This document shows, piece by piece, positions 16,858 to 25,325 of a DNA stretch of 64,000 nucleotides; within the stretch, counting starts at the first letter, position 1, and the number at the start of each line of letters is the position of its first letter. The stretch is from Tabrizicola sp. (GTDB taxonomy: Bacteria > Pseudomonadota > Alphaproteobacteria > Rhodobacterales > Rhodobacteraceae): contig NZ_JAEULO010000041.1 in assembly GCF_016793705.1 (NCBI RefSeq), positions 62,001 through 126,000 of the forward strand, written 5' to 3'. The notes beneath the pieces are model-generated. The model worked only from the letters and a program-made list of their open reading frames with translations. It was not told the origin of the DNA and did no database searches. A program made the translations under genes and the position numbers.

Positions 16858-18144
16858 ATGGCAACGAGAACCACCCCCTTTTCCGGCTTCGAGTTCATGA
16901 TCGCCTGGCGCTATCTGCGGGCAAGACGGGCCGAGGGCGGGGTCTCTGTGATGACCTGGATCAGCCTGATCGGGATCACGCTCGCGGTCTTCGCGCTGAT
17001 CGCGACGATGGCGGTCCGCGCCGGGTTCCGCGAGGAATTCGTCAACACCATCCTGGGGGCGAATGCGCATGTGACGGTCTACACCACCGGCCAGCTCGAT
17101 GCCGACGGCCGGATGCTGCGCGGTTTCGCCGATACCGGAGAGATCGACGCCGCGCTGGCGAAGGTGCCGGGCGTGGTCGAAGCGGCGCCGGTGGTGCGCG
17201 GGCAGGTCATGGTTTCGGACGGCGAGGAAAACTCCGGCGCCGAGGTCTACGGGATGCGGGAGGCGGATTTTGCGGCGATCCCGGCGATGCACGAAGGCGG
17301 CGACGATCTGGGCAATATCGCCGATTTCGAGCGCGGGGTGGCGCTGGGATCGGGGATCGCGCGCGAGCTGGGGGTGACGGTGGGCGACCGGGTGCGGCTG
17401 ATCTCGCCCAACGGGGTGAAGTCGGCGCTGGGATCGACGCCGCGGGTCAACGCCTATGACGTGGTCTATGTCTTCAACACCGGCAGCCCGGATATCGACC
17501 GGACGCGGGCCTATCTGCCGCTGGCCGAGGCGCAGGCCTTCTTCAACGCCGAGGGCCGGGTGGACGAGTTCCAGGTGATGGTCGACCACCCGGAGGAGAT
17601 CGACAGCTACGGCCCGGCGCTGATGGCGGCGGGGGGGCCGGAGGCGATGCTCTGGAGCTGGAAGGACAGTTCCGGCGCCTTCCTGCGGGCGCTGACGGTC
17701 GAGGACAACATGATGTTCATCCTGATGTCGATCCTGGTCCTGATCGCCAGCATGAACATCATCTCGGGCCTCGTCATGCTGGTGAAGAACAAGGGCCGGG
17801 ACATCGGGATTTTGCGGACGATGGGGCTGACCGAAGGCTCGGTCCTGCGGGTGTTCTTCCTGTGCGGGGCGTTCACCGGGGTGGCGGGGACTTTGCTGGG
17901 GGTCGCGCTGGGGTGCCTCTTCTCGGTCTATTTCACGCCGATCTTCGATTTCATCAACTGGCTGGCGGGGGGCGGGGTCTGGGACCCGACGGTGCGGCCG
18001 ATCTATCACCTGTCGGCCAAGTTGCAGGCGGGGGATGTGCTGTCGGCGGTGGTCTTGTCCTTGGTCCTGTCCTTCGTGGTGACGCTCTTGCCGGCGCGGC
18101 GGGCGGCGCGGATGAACCCGGTCGAGGCGCTGCGCTATGAGTGA
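16858..18144 (+). CDS. lolC: lipoprotein-releasing ABC transporter permease (LolC/E family)
   Basis: A 428-residue inner-membrane permease with the MacB/LolCE layout: one N-terminal helix (about residues 28-55, [22 protein letters not shown]), a large periplasmic domain and three C-terminal helices from about residue 275, ending [15 protein letters not shown]. With LolD it extracts lipoproteins from the inner membrane for delivery to LolA. Only one permease gene is present, so it may work as a homodimer, as proposed for LolF-type systems. It overlaps lolD by 8 bases. Confidence 0.93.
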   Translation: MATRTTPFSGFEFMIAWRYLRARRAEGGVSVMTWISLIGITLAVFALIATMAVRAGFREEFVNTILGANAHVTVYTTGQLDADGRMLRGFADTGEIDAALAKVPGVVEAAPVVRGQVMVSDGEENSGAEVYGMREADFAAIPAMHEGGDDLGNIADFERGVALGSGIARELGVTVGDRVRLISPNGVKSALGSTPRVNAYDVVYVFNTGSPDIDRTRAYLPLAEAQAFFNAEGRVDEFQVMVDHPEEIDSYGPALMAAGGPEAMLWSWKDSSGAFLRALTVEDNMMFILMSILVLIASMNIISGLVMLVKNKGRDIGILRTMGLTEGSVLRVFFLCGAFTGVAGTLLGVALGCLFSVYFTPIFDFINWLAGGGVWDPTVRPIYHLSAKLQAGDVLSAVVLSLVLSFVVTLLPARRAARMNPVEALRYE

Positions 18145-18811
18145 GATGCTGGAGCTTCAGGGGATCGAGAAGGGCTACAACCGGGGCAAGCCTTCGGAGG
18201 TGCTGGTGCTGCGGGGGGCTTCGCTGACCGTGGCCAAGGGCGAGGTGGTGGCCCTGGTCGCCCCGTCGGGCGCGGGGAAGTCGACGCTGCTGCACATCGC
18301 GGGGCTTCTGGACGTGCCGGATGCGGGCATGGTGCGGCTGGGCGGGCGCGAGATGGGGGGGCTTTCCGACAAGGCCCGGACCGAGGCGCGGCGGGCGGAG
18401 GTGGGATTCATCTACCAGTTCCATCACCTCCTGCCCGAGTTCACCGCGCTGGAGAATGTGGTGATCCCGCAGCTGGCGAACGGGGTGGCGAAGTCGGCGG
18501 CTGAAGCGCGGGCGATGGAGCTGCTGGGCAAGGTCGGCCTCGGCGCGCGGGCGGGGCATCGTCCGGCGGCCTTGTCGGGGGGCGAGCAGCAGCGGGTGGC
18601 CTTCTGCCGGGCGCTGGCGAACGGGCCGAAGCTTCTCTTGGCGGACGAGCCGACGGGGAACCTCGACCCGGCGACATCGGACCAGGTGTTCGGGGTGCTG
18701 ATGGAGCTGGTACGGGAGACGGGCCTCTCGGCGCTGATCGCGACGCATAACATGGACCTGGCGGCGCGGATGGACAGGGTGGTGCGGCTGACCGAGGGCC
18801 GGGTGACATGA
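18137..18811 (+). CDS. lolD: lipoprotein-releasing system ATP-binding protein
   Basis: A 224-residue ABC ATPase. Walker A is APSGAGKST (about residues 42-50), the signature is LSGGEQQRV and Walker B is [10 protein letters not shown], with the H-loop in [21 protein letters not shown] is the typical LolD Q-loop region. It powers the LolC permease encoded just upstream. Confidence 0.95.
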   Translation: MSEMLELQGIEKGYNRGKPSEVLVLRGASLTVAKGEVVALVAPSGAGKSTLLHIAGLLDVPDAGMVRLGGREMGGLSDKARTEARRAEVGFIYQFHHLLPEFTALENVVIPQLANGVAKSAAEARAMELLGKVGLGARAGHRPAALSGGEQQRVAFCRALANGPKLLLADEPTGNLDPATSDQVFGVLMELVRETGLSALIATHNMDLAARMDRVVRLTEGRVT

Positions 18812-18866
18812 ATCAAGGCGCCTTGCGACGGATCCCGGCAAGCTGCGGAAAAGGAGGAGCCTCTTC

Positions 18867-19259
18867 ATGCGACTGATGCTCATGATCCCGGTCCTTGCGC
18901 TGGCGGCCTGCGTGGAGAAGGACAAGGTTCCCAGCGGGGCCGAGGATTTCGCGACCTTCTGTTCCGCCTGTCATGGCGCGGGCGGCAAGGGTGACGGCGG
19001 TGCGGCGGCGACGCTGGACCGCAAGCCTGCGGATCTCACGCGACTGTCGGCGCGGAATGGCGGGGTATTTCCCGGGACGCGGGTGATGGCGAAGATCTGG
19101 GGCTATACCGGCGGTCGTGACGGCAGCTCGCCCATGCCGCAGTTCGGGCCGCTGTTGCAGGGCGAGCTGGTGCCCTATGACGGGGGCGACGGGATCGGGA
19201 CGCCCACGCCGGTGCGGCTGGTGCAGATCGCGGAATATCTGAAAAGCCTCCAGGACTAG
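18867..19259 (+). CDS. lipid-anchored c-type cytochrome
   Basis: A 130-residue monohaem cytochrome c. The N-terminal signal ends in a lipobox (ALAAC, cysteine about residue 15), so it is probably attached to the membrane facing the periplasm. Haem attaches at CSACH (about residues 32-36), and the axial methionine is likely in SSPMPQFG (about residue 88). The electron partner cannot be told from the neighbourhood. Confidence 0.88.
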   Translation: MRLMLMIPVLALAACVEKDKVPSGAEDFATFCSACHGAGGKGDGGAAATLDRKPADLTRLSARNGGVFPGTRVMAKIWGYTGGRDGSSPMPQFGPLLQGELVPYDGGDGIGTPTPVRLVQIAEYLKSLQD

Positions 19260-19331
19260 CGGCGGACCTTCCGCGGGGTGTCTGGGCCAGGACGAGGCGT
19301 GGCACGCGCCTTCCCGGCCCGTGCTGCGCCG

Positions 19332-20351
19332 TCAGCGCCAGCCGAGGGCGGGCGCGACGTGTTTCAGGATGCTCTCGATCACATGGGCGTTGTAGTCGAC
19401 GCCGAGGGTGTTGGGCACGGTGAGAAGCAGCGTGTCGGCCTCGGCGATGGCGGTATCCTTGCGCAGTTCCTCGATCAGCTGGTCCGGTTCGCCCGCATAG
19501 CTGCGGCCAAAGACGGCGCGGGTGTTGTCGATCACGCCGATCTGGTCCTGTTCCGGGCGGCCCTGGCCGAAATACATCCGGTCAAGGTCGCTGGTGATCG
19601 GGAAGATCGAGCGGCTGACCGAGGCGCGGGGCTGGCCTGCGTGCCCGGCGGCTTTCCAGGCCTCGCGGTGCTTGCGGATTTGCGTCGTCTGCTGGAGGTG
19701 CAGCGGCTCGCCCGATTCATCCCATTTCAGGGTCGAGCTTTGCAGGTGCATGCCCAAAGTGCCCGCCCATTCCGCGGTTGCGTCCGAGGCGGCGCCCCAC
19801 CAGATGCGGTCGCGCAAGCCCGGCGAATGCGGTTCCAGCCGGAGAAGGCCGGGCGGATTCGGGAACATCGGGCGCGGGTTGGGCTTGGCGAAGCCCTTGC
19901 CCTCGAGCAGCCTCAGGAAGGTCAGTGCGTGGTCGCGGGCGAGGTCCTGATCGGTTTCGCCGTCTTTCGGCGCATAGCCGAAGTGGCGCCACCCGTCGAT
20001 CACCTGCTCGGGGCTGCCGCGCGAGATGCCGAGTTGCAGGCGGCCGCCGGAGATGAGGTCGGCGGAACCGGCATCCTCGACCATGTAGAACGGGTTCTCG
20101 TAGCGCATGTCGATGACGCCGGTGCCGATCTCGATCCGCTTCGTCCGGGCGCCGACGGCGGCCAGCAGCGGGAAGGGCGAGCCGAGCTGGCGGGCGAAGT
20201 GGTGGACGCGGAAATAGGCGCCATCCGCGCCCAGTTCCTCGGCGGCTTCGGCGAGTTCGATGGATTGGGTGAGCACATCGGCGGCGGAGCGGACGGCAGA
20301 GCCGCGCTCGTCGGACCAATGGCCGAAGGAGAGAAAACCGATCTTCTTCAT
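19332..20351 (-). CDS. LLM class flavin-dependent oxidoreductase
   Basis: A 339-residue luciferase-like TIM-barrel monooxygenase or oxidoreductase. The N-terminus MKKIGFLSFGHW is followed by YFRVHHFARQLGSPFPLLAA and GTGVIDMRYENP, typical of the bacterial luciferase-like alkanal-type group. FMN-dependent activity is expected, but the substrate is unknown. GGAAAGG precedes ATG 20351; the frame is open further upstream without a better start. Confidence 0.88.
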   Translation of the reverse strand: MKKIGFLSFGHWSDERGSAVRSAADVLTQSIELAEAAEELGADGAYFRVHHFARQLGSPFPLLAAVGARTKRIEIGTGVIDMRYENPFYMVEDAGSADLISGGRLQLGISRGSPEQVIDGWRHFGYAPKDGETDQDLARDHALTFLRLLEGKGFAKPNPRPMFPNPPGLLRLEPHSPGLRDRIWWGAASDATAEWAGTLGMHLQSSTLKWDESGEPLHLQQTTQIRKHREAWKAAGHAGQPRASVSRSIFPITSDLDRMYFGQGRPEQDQIGVIDNTRAVFGRSYAGEPDQLIEELRKDTAIAEADTLLLTVPNTLGVDYNAHVIESILKHVAPALGWR

Positions 20352-20455
20352 GGCGGGACCTTTCCCGGATACGTTTCGTTGACGGGAAGGTAGGTGCGGC
20401 CCGCCACCGGCGCGAGGGGCAGGGGAGGGCCGGATCGCACAAGCTCTCTGCCGGT

Positions 20456-21115
20456 TTACGCCGGTTCCGCCATCCGCGCGGCCCACATCCGCTGGAAGGC
20501 CGGGCGCGACTGGCAGGTTTCCAGCCAGGCTTTCACCGCCGGGAATTCCGCCAGCAAAGTGGGATGTCCCTGGGCATAGCGCAGGCATTCGGCGAGGTTC
20601 AGGTCGGCCACGGTGAAGCGGTCGCCCACCAGATACGGATGCGCGGCGAGATGGGCCTGAAGCCGCTTCAGGGGTCGGCGGAGTTTTTCGGCGGCGATGC
20701 CGATGGCAGCCTGACCTTCGGGGGTCTTGTCGCCGCCCGCGCCGATGATGGTCTGGATCTCCAGCGCAGGGCCTTCGACGGCGGTGACGGCCAGCAGGGT
20801 CCACTGGTCGATCAGCGCCTGTTCCGCCGGGGTCTGCGGCCCAAGGCTTCCGCCACGGGTGCGGGCGATGTGATTGGTGATGGAGAGCGACTCGGTCAGC
20901 ACCAGGTCGCCCTCGACATAGGCCGGGATCTGGCCCTGCGGGTTCACCGTCAGGAAGCTGCCCGAGGTCGTGTTCAGCGGCGCATCGGGGGCGCTGGCCT
21001 GCGGCAGGCGGTAGGCCTGGATCACCGGGACATGGTCGAAGGCCTCGTCCAACTCGTAAAGCAGCCAGATCGGGCGCGAGGCGCGGCTGCGGAAGACGCC
21101 GTAGAGGGTGGGCAT
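20456..21115 (-). CDS. glutathione S-transferase family protein
   Basis: A 219-residue protein with an N-terminal thioredoxin-like domain (about 1-80; SRASRPIWLLYELDE, then the cis-proline NPQGQIPAYVEGD and the TESLSI glutathione motif) and a C-terminal helical domain (YLVGDRFTVADLNLAECL). ATG 21115 is chosen since GGAG lies 6 bases upstream. The substrate is unknown. Confidence 0.9.
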   Translation of the reverse strand: MPTLYGVFRSRASRPIWLLYELDEAFDHVPVIQAYRLPQASAPDAPLNTTSGSFLTVNPQGQIPAYVEGDLVLTESLSITNHIARTRGGSLGPQTPAEQALIDQWTLLAVTAVEGPALEIQTIIGAGGDKTPEGQAAIGIAAEKLRRPLKRLQAHLAAHPYLVGDRFTVADLNLAECLRYAQGHPTLLAEFPAVKAWLETCQSRPAFQRMWAARMAEPA

Positions 21116-21192
21116 GGGGGACTCCATCGAAGCTGCAGCCAGCCTATGCGCTGAGGCAGGGAAGCAAAAGGGGGCGTGAAAGCGCCGGGGTC

Positions 21193-21206
21193 TTGATCGG
21201 GATCAA
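21193..21206. promoter_or_regulatory. perfect FNR/FnrL-type box
   Basis: TTGATCGGGATCAA matches the FNR-family consensus TTGAT-N4-ATCAA exactly. Its centre is about 65 bp before the ppk2 start codon, so FnrL or a related CRP/FNR regulator may activate or repress ppk2 at low oxygen. Confidence 0.65.
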
Positions 21207-21264
21207 GGCAAAATGCCGCAGGCCGTGCAATGATCCCAGAGTGATGTGCATGGGAGGTGCCCGT

Positions 21265-22191
21265 ATGGAAGACAGCGTGAAGATCGTGAGCCCCGCCGCC
21301 GAGGTGCCTGACGCCGCGCCCGGCCCGAAGACCTTTCCGGTGGCGTCAAGCCCGCTGCACCAGGCCTTCGAATCCGGCCGTTACCCCTATGCCCGGCTGA
21401 TGGGCCGCGCGACCTATGAGGCCGAGAAGGCCAAGTTGCAGGCCGAGCTGCTGAAGGTGCAGATCTGGGCGCAGGAGACCGGGCAGAAGTTCGTCATCCT
21501 GATGGAGGGGCGCGATGCGGCGGGCAAGGGCGGCACGATCAAGCGGTTCATGGAGCATCTGAACCCGCGCTATGCCCGGGTCTGCGCGCTGACCAAACCC
21601 AGTGACGTGGAGAAGGGCCAGTGGTTCTTCCAGCGCTATATCGCCCATCTGCCGACGGCGGGCGAAATGGTGTTCTACGACCGCAGCTGGTACAACCGCG
21701 CGGGGGTGGAGCGGGTGATGGGCTTCTGCACGCCGTCGGAATACCTGGAGTTCATGCGCCAGGCCCCGGAGTTCGAGCGGATGCTGGCCCGGTCGGGGAT
21801 CAGGCTTTACAAATACTGGTTCAGCGTGACGCGCGAGGAACAGCGGGCGCGGTTCATGGCGCGCGAGACCGACCCGTTGAAGATGTGGAAGCTCTCGCCC
21901 ATCGACAAGGCCAGCCTCGATCGCTGGGACGACTATACCGAGGCGAAGGAGGCAATGTTCTTCTATACCGACACCGCCGATGCGCCCTGGGTGATCGTCA
22001 AGTCGAACGACAAGAAGCGCGCGCGGCTGAACTGCATGCGGCATTTCCTGTCGACGCTGGACTATCCGAACAAGGACCCTGCGGTGGTGGGCAGCCCCGA
22101 CCCGTTGATTGTGGGCCGCGCGCAGCAGGTGCTGGGCATGGCGCCCGACATCTACGATGCGGCGACCCATCCGGCGATGCAGCGGGGCTGA
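21265..22191 (+). CDS. ppk2: polyphosphate kinase 2
   Basis: A 308-residue PPK2-family kinase that transfers phosphate between polyphosphate and nucleotides. Walker A is GRDAAGKGG (near residue 82), the lid and catalytic region carries YDRSWYNRAGVE (near residue 139), and the C-terminal half has RARFMARETDPLKMWKLS. It appears to be a single-domain class I type enzyme. GGGAGG lies 8 bases before ATG 21265. A perfect FNR-type box lies upstream, suggesting oxygen control. Confidence 0.94.
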   Translation: MEDSVKIVSPAAEVPDAAPGPKTFPVASSPLHQAFESGRYPYARLMGRATYEAEKAKLQAELLKVQIWAQETGQKFVILMEGRDAAGKGGTIKRFMEHLNPRYARVCALTKPSDVEKGQWFFQRYIAHLPTAGEMVFYDRSWYNRAGVERVMGFCTPSEYLEFMRQAPEFERMLARSGIRLYKYWFSVTREEQRARFMARETDPLKMWKLSPIDKASLDRWDDYTEAKEAMFFYTDTADAPWVIVKSNDKKRARLNCMRHFLSTLDYPNKDPAVVGSPDPLIVGRAQQVLGMAPDIYDAATHPAMQRG

Positions 22192-22270
22192 TCGTCTTCG
22201 GCAATCGCGCGCCGACAGTCCGGGCGGCGCTTGGCGCGGCCCGTCCCGTGGCACTAGTGTTGTCGGCATC

Positions 22271-22918
22271 ATGCGACCCTTGGCGCTTGTCACCCTGCTG
22301 CTCATCCCGGCTCCCGCGCTGGCGCATCCGCATGTCTGGATCGACACCCGGTTCGAGGTGATCCTGAACGACCGGAACGAAGCGACGGCGCTGCGGATCG
22401 GCTGGACCTATGACGACCTCTACGCGCTGCTGATCTTCGGGGATCTGTCGCTGGACCCGGATGGTGACGGCATCCTGACCGCCGAGGAAGAGACGCGCCT
22501 CAATGGCTTCGACATGAAATGGATCGAGGGGTTCGAGGGCGACACCTATGTCCTGATGGACGGCAAGCCCATCGCCATTTCCGGCCCGCGGGACTGGACG
22601 GCGTCCTGGCGGGACGGGAAACTGTCGTCGACCCATTACCGCGATATCCTGACCCCCGTGGCCGTGGGCGAGGTGCCGCTGGTGATCCAGGCCTATGATC
22701 CCGGCTATTATGCCGCCCATGTCATCCTTCCGCCCGCCGTGGTGACGGGGGGCACGGGCTGCGTTGCGCAGGTGTTCGAGGCCGATCTCGACGCTGCGGA
22801 TGCGGCCCTGCAAGCCGCGCTGGAGGAATTCGCGCCGGGGGCCGATGTCGAGGGGCAGTTTCCGGCCGTCGGGGCGAAATTCTCGGACGAGGTGCGGGTG
22901 ACATGCGGCGCGCCCTGA
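22271..22918 (+). CDS. DUF1007 family periplasmic protein
   Basis: A 215-residue exported protein with a signal peptide (residues 1-18, ending PALA) directly followed by HPHVWIDTRFEV, the conserved opening of DUF1007. The His-x-His at the mature N-terminus and an Asp-rich stretch (DPDGDGILTAEE) could bind metal. DUF1007 genes usually sit next to NicO nickel/cobalt transporters, as here with a 16-base overlap, so a role in metal delivery is inferred. Confidence 0.88.
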   Translation: MRPLALVTLLLIPAPALAHPHVWIDTRFEVILNDRNEATALRIGWTYDDLYALLIFGDLSLDPDGDGILTAEEETRLNGFDMKWIEGFEGDTYVLMDGKPIAISGPRDWTASWRDGKLSSTHYRDILTPVAVGEVPLVIQAYDPGYYAAHVILPPAVVTGGTGCVAQVFEADLDAADAALQAALEEFAPGADVEGQFPAVGAKFSDEVRVTCGAP

Positions 22919-23850
22919 CGCTGGCGGGCCTTGCGGTCGCGCTGATCCTGGCCCTGCTCTGGGCCACGGGGTCGCTGGAGGAGCTTGCGCGGCTGGTGCA
23001 GGCGGCGCAGCGGGCCGCGCAGGACCGGCTGGCAGGCGCGATCCGGGCGCTGCGCGCGGGCGAGCCGGGGGCGCTTCTGGCGTTCTGGGGCCTGTGCCTG
23101 GGCTATGGCGTGCTGCATGCCTCGGGGCCGGGGCATGGCAAGCTGGTCATCGGCGGCTACGGGCTTGCGCGCCGGGTGCCGGTGGCGCGGCTGGCGGGCC
23201 TGGCGCTTTCCGCCAGCCTGGCGCAGGCCGTGGTTGCCATCGCCCTGGTCTATGCGACGCTGGCGGTCTTGGGACTGACCCGCGCGGCGGCGGAAGATGC
23301 GGCAAACCGCTGGATGACCCCGACCGGCCACGCGATGATCGCGGGGCTCGGCCTCTGGCTGGTCTGGCGCGGGCTGAGGGGGCTGGGCCGGCAGGTTGCG
23401 GGGGGCCGGGCGGGTCCGGAAGCGCCGGATGACGGCGATCACCACCATCATGACCACCAGCATCATGACCATGATGATCACCAACACGGACCGCATTGCA
23501 CCCATGCCCACGGGCCGACGCTGGCCGAGGTCGAGGCCGTCGGCGGCTGGCGCGATGCGGCCGTGCTGGTTCTGGGCGTCGCGCTTCGGCCCTGTTCCGG
23601 GGCGCTCTTCATCCTGATCATCACCTTCCAGCTGGGGATCGCGCTGGCCGGGGTGGTCGGGGCCTTGGTGATGGGCCTCGGCACGGCGCTGATCACCGTC
23701 TCGGCGGCGCTGATGGCGGTCTGGGCGCGCGAGGGGGCGCTGTCGGGGCTGGGGCTCGGCAGGTTCGCCAGGGCGCTGCCGATCGTCGAGCTGACGGTCG
23801 GCGCGATCATCGCCGTGGCTGCGCTGGGCCTCTTGATCGGCAGCCTCTAG
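22903..23850 (+). CDS. NicO/RcnA-family nickel/cobalt transporter
   Basis: A 315-residue membrane protein. The family motif HASGPGHGKLVIGGY is near residue 70, and a cytoplasmic His/Asp-rich loop (residues about 178-205, DHHHHDHQHHDHDDHQH) separates the two halves of the membrane domain. RcnA-like proteins export Ni2+ and Co2+, and others import them; direction is not visible. It is coupled to the DUF1007 gene. Confidence 0.9.
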   Translation: MRRALTLAGLAVALILALLWATGSLEELARLVQAAQRAAQDRLAGAIRALRAGEPGALLAFWGLCLGYGVLHASGPGHGKLVIGGYGLARRVPVARLAGLALSASLAQAVVAIALVYATLAVLGLTRAAAEDAANRWMTPTGHAMIAGLGLWLVWRGLRGLGRQVAGGRAGPEAPDDGDHHHHDHQHHDHDDHQHGPHCTHAHGPTLAEVEAVGGWRDAAVLVLGVALRPCSGALFILIITFQLGIALAGVVGALVMGLGTALITVSAALMAVWAREGALSGLGLGRFARALPIVELTVGAIIAVAALGLLIGSL

Positions 23851-23912
23851 ACGCTGCGACGCGGCGGAAGCGGTGGCTTGTGAACGGCGACGGCCCGGCG
23901 TAAGCCTGCCGC

Positions 23913-25265
23913 ATGACTATACAACTGTCCAATTCCACCCATGCGAGGGAAACCCTCGTTCTGGGCCTGCCCCTGATCGGGTCGTCACTGGCGCAGATGG
24001 CGCTGCATGTGGCCGATACGGTCATGGTCGGCTGGTATGGCGTGGTGCCGCTGGCGGCGGTTGTGCTGGGGGCGTCCTCGTTCTTCATCATCTTCGTGGT
24101 GGGCTCGGGCTTCGCCAAGGCGGTGATGCCGATGGTCGCCACCGCGATGGGCCGGGGCGACGAGGTTCAGGTCCGCCGCGACACGCGGATGGGGCTGTGG
24201 CTCTCCATCGCCTACGGGATCGTGGTGTTGCCGGTCTTCTGGTGGTCCGAGGCGATCCTGCTGGCGCTGGGCCAGAAGCCCGAAGTCTCGGCCATTGCGC
24301 AGGATTACCTGCGGATCGCGGGGTTCGGGCTGGTGCCGGCGCTGTGCGTGACCGTGCTGCAAAGCTATCTTGCCGCGTTGCACCGGACGCAGGTCGTGCT
24401 TTGGGTGACGCTGGTCGCGGTGGCGGTGAACGTGGCGGTGAACTGGGCGCTGATCTTCGGCAACTGGGGCTTTCCCGAGATGGGCGCGCGCGGCTCGGCG
24501 GTGGCGACGCTGGTGGTGCAGGTGTTCTCGCTGGCGATCCTGGCGGGTTATGCGGGGCTCTTGCCTGAGCTGCGCCGGTTCCACCTGTTCCAGCGCTTCT
24601 GGCGGCCGGACTGGCACGCGATGGGGCAGGTCTGGCGGCTGGGGGTGCCGATCGGGCTGACGGGGCTGGCCGAGGGCGGGCTCTTCCAGGCCTCGGCGTT
24701 GATGATGGGCTGGATCGGGACGGTGGAACTGGCCGCGCATGGCATTGCGCTGGAGGTCGCGGCGCTGACCTTCATGCTGCATGTCGGGCTGTCCAGCGCG
24801 GCGACGATCCGCATCGCCCGCTATGATGGGGCCGGGGACAGGGTGGAGCTCAGGCAGGCGGCGAAGGTCTCGGTGGCGATCTCGTTCGGGGTGGCGCTCT
24901 TCTCGGTCGCGCTGTTTCTGTCCTTCGGGCGGCCGATCGTGGCGCTCTTCCTCGACATGACGAAACCGGAAAGCGCGGCGATCCTGAACTATGGCGTGGT
25001 GCTGTTGGGGCTGGCCGCGCTGTTCCAGCTGGCCGACGGGATGCAGGTGATGGCACTGGGCCTGCTGCGGGGCGTGAAGGATACGCGGGTGCCGATGGGG
25101 CTGGCGGCGGTCAGCTACTGGCTGATCGGCATCCCGTGCAGCTATGTGCTGGCCTTCCCGCTGGGCTTCGGCGGCGTGGGGTTGTGGCTGGGTCTGGTGG
25201 TCGGTCTTGCCTGTGCCTCGGCCAGCCTGATGGCGCGCTTCTGGCGGATTGCCGCTCGTCGGTAA
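23913..25265 (+). CDS. MATE family efflux transporter
   Basis: A 450-residue inner-membrane protein with about 12 hydrophobic segments in two similar halves, matching the NorM/DinF-type MATE family (LGLPLIGSSLAQMALHVADT at the N-terminus). Such pumps export cationic compounds using Na+ or H+. There is no adjacent regulator. The stop codon borders a dispersed 3'-end hairpin element. Confidence 0.92.
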   Translation: MTIQLSNSTHARETLVLGLPLIGSSLAQMALHVADTVMVGWYGVVPLAAVVLGASSFFIIFVVGSGFAKAVMPMVATAMGRGDEVQVRRDTRMGLWLSIAYGIVVLPVFWWSEAILLALGQKPEVSAIAQDYLRIAGFGLVPALCVTVLQSYLAALHRTQVVLWVTLVAVAVNVAVNWALIFGNWGFPEMGARGSAVATLVVQVFSLAILAGYAGLLPELRRFHLFQRFWRPDWHAMGQVWRLGVPIGLTGLAEGGLFQASALMMGWIGTVELAAHGIALEVAALTFMLHVGLSSAATIRIARYDGAGDRVELRQAAKVSVAISFGVALFSVALFLSFGRPIVALFLDMTKPESAAILNYGVVLLGLAALFQLADGMQVMALGLLRGVKDTRVPMGLAAVSYWLIGIPCSYVLAFPLGFGGVGLWLGLVVGLACASASLMARFWRIAARR

Positions 25266-25325
25266 CTTCGTTCCTCCTTGCTGGCGGTGCCCTTGCGACG
25301 AGAAGACGAAGTCGAACGAGGAGCT
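25264..25325 (-). repeat. dispersed 3'-end hairpin element, copy B
   Basis: Inverted copy of the element at 7711 and 42065. Read on the minus strand it contains CTCCTCGTTCGACTTCGTCT and TCTCGTCGCA and ends ACGAAGT. It fills the whole spacer between the convergent MATE and kpsC genes and could serve both as a 3'-end structure. Confidence 0.6.
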
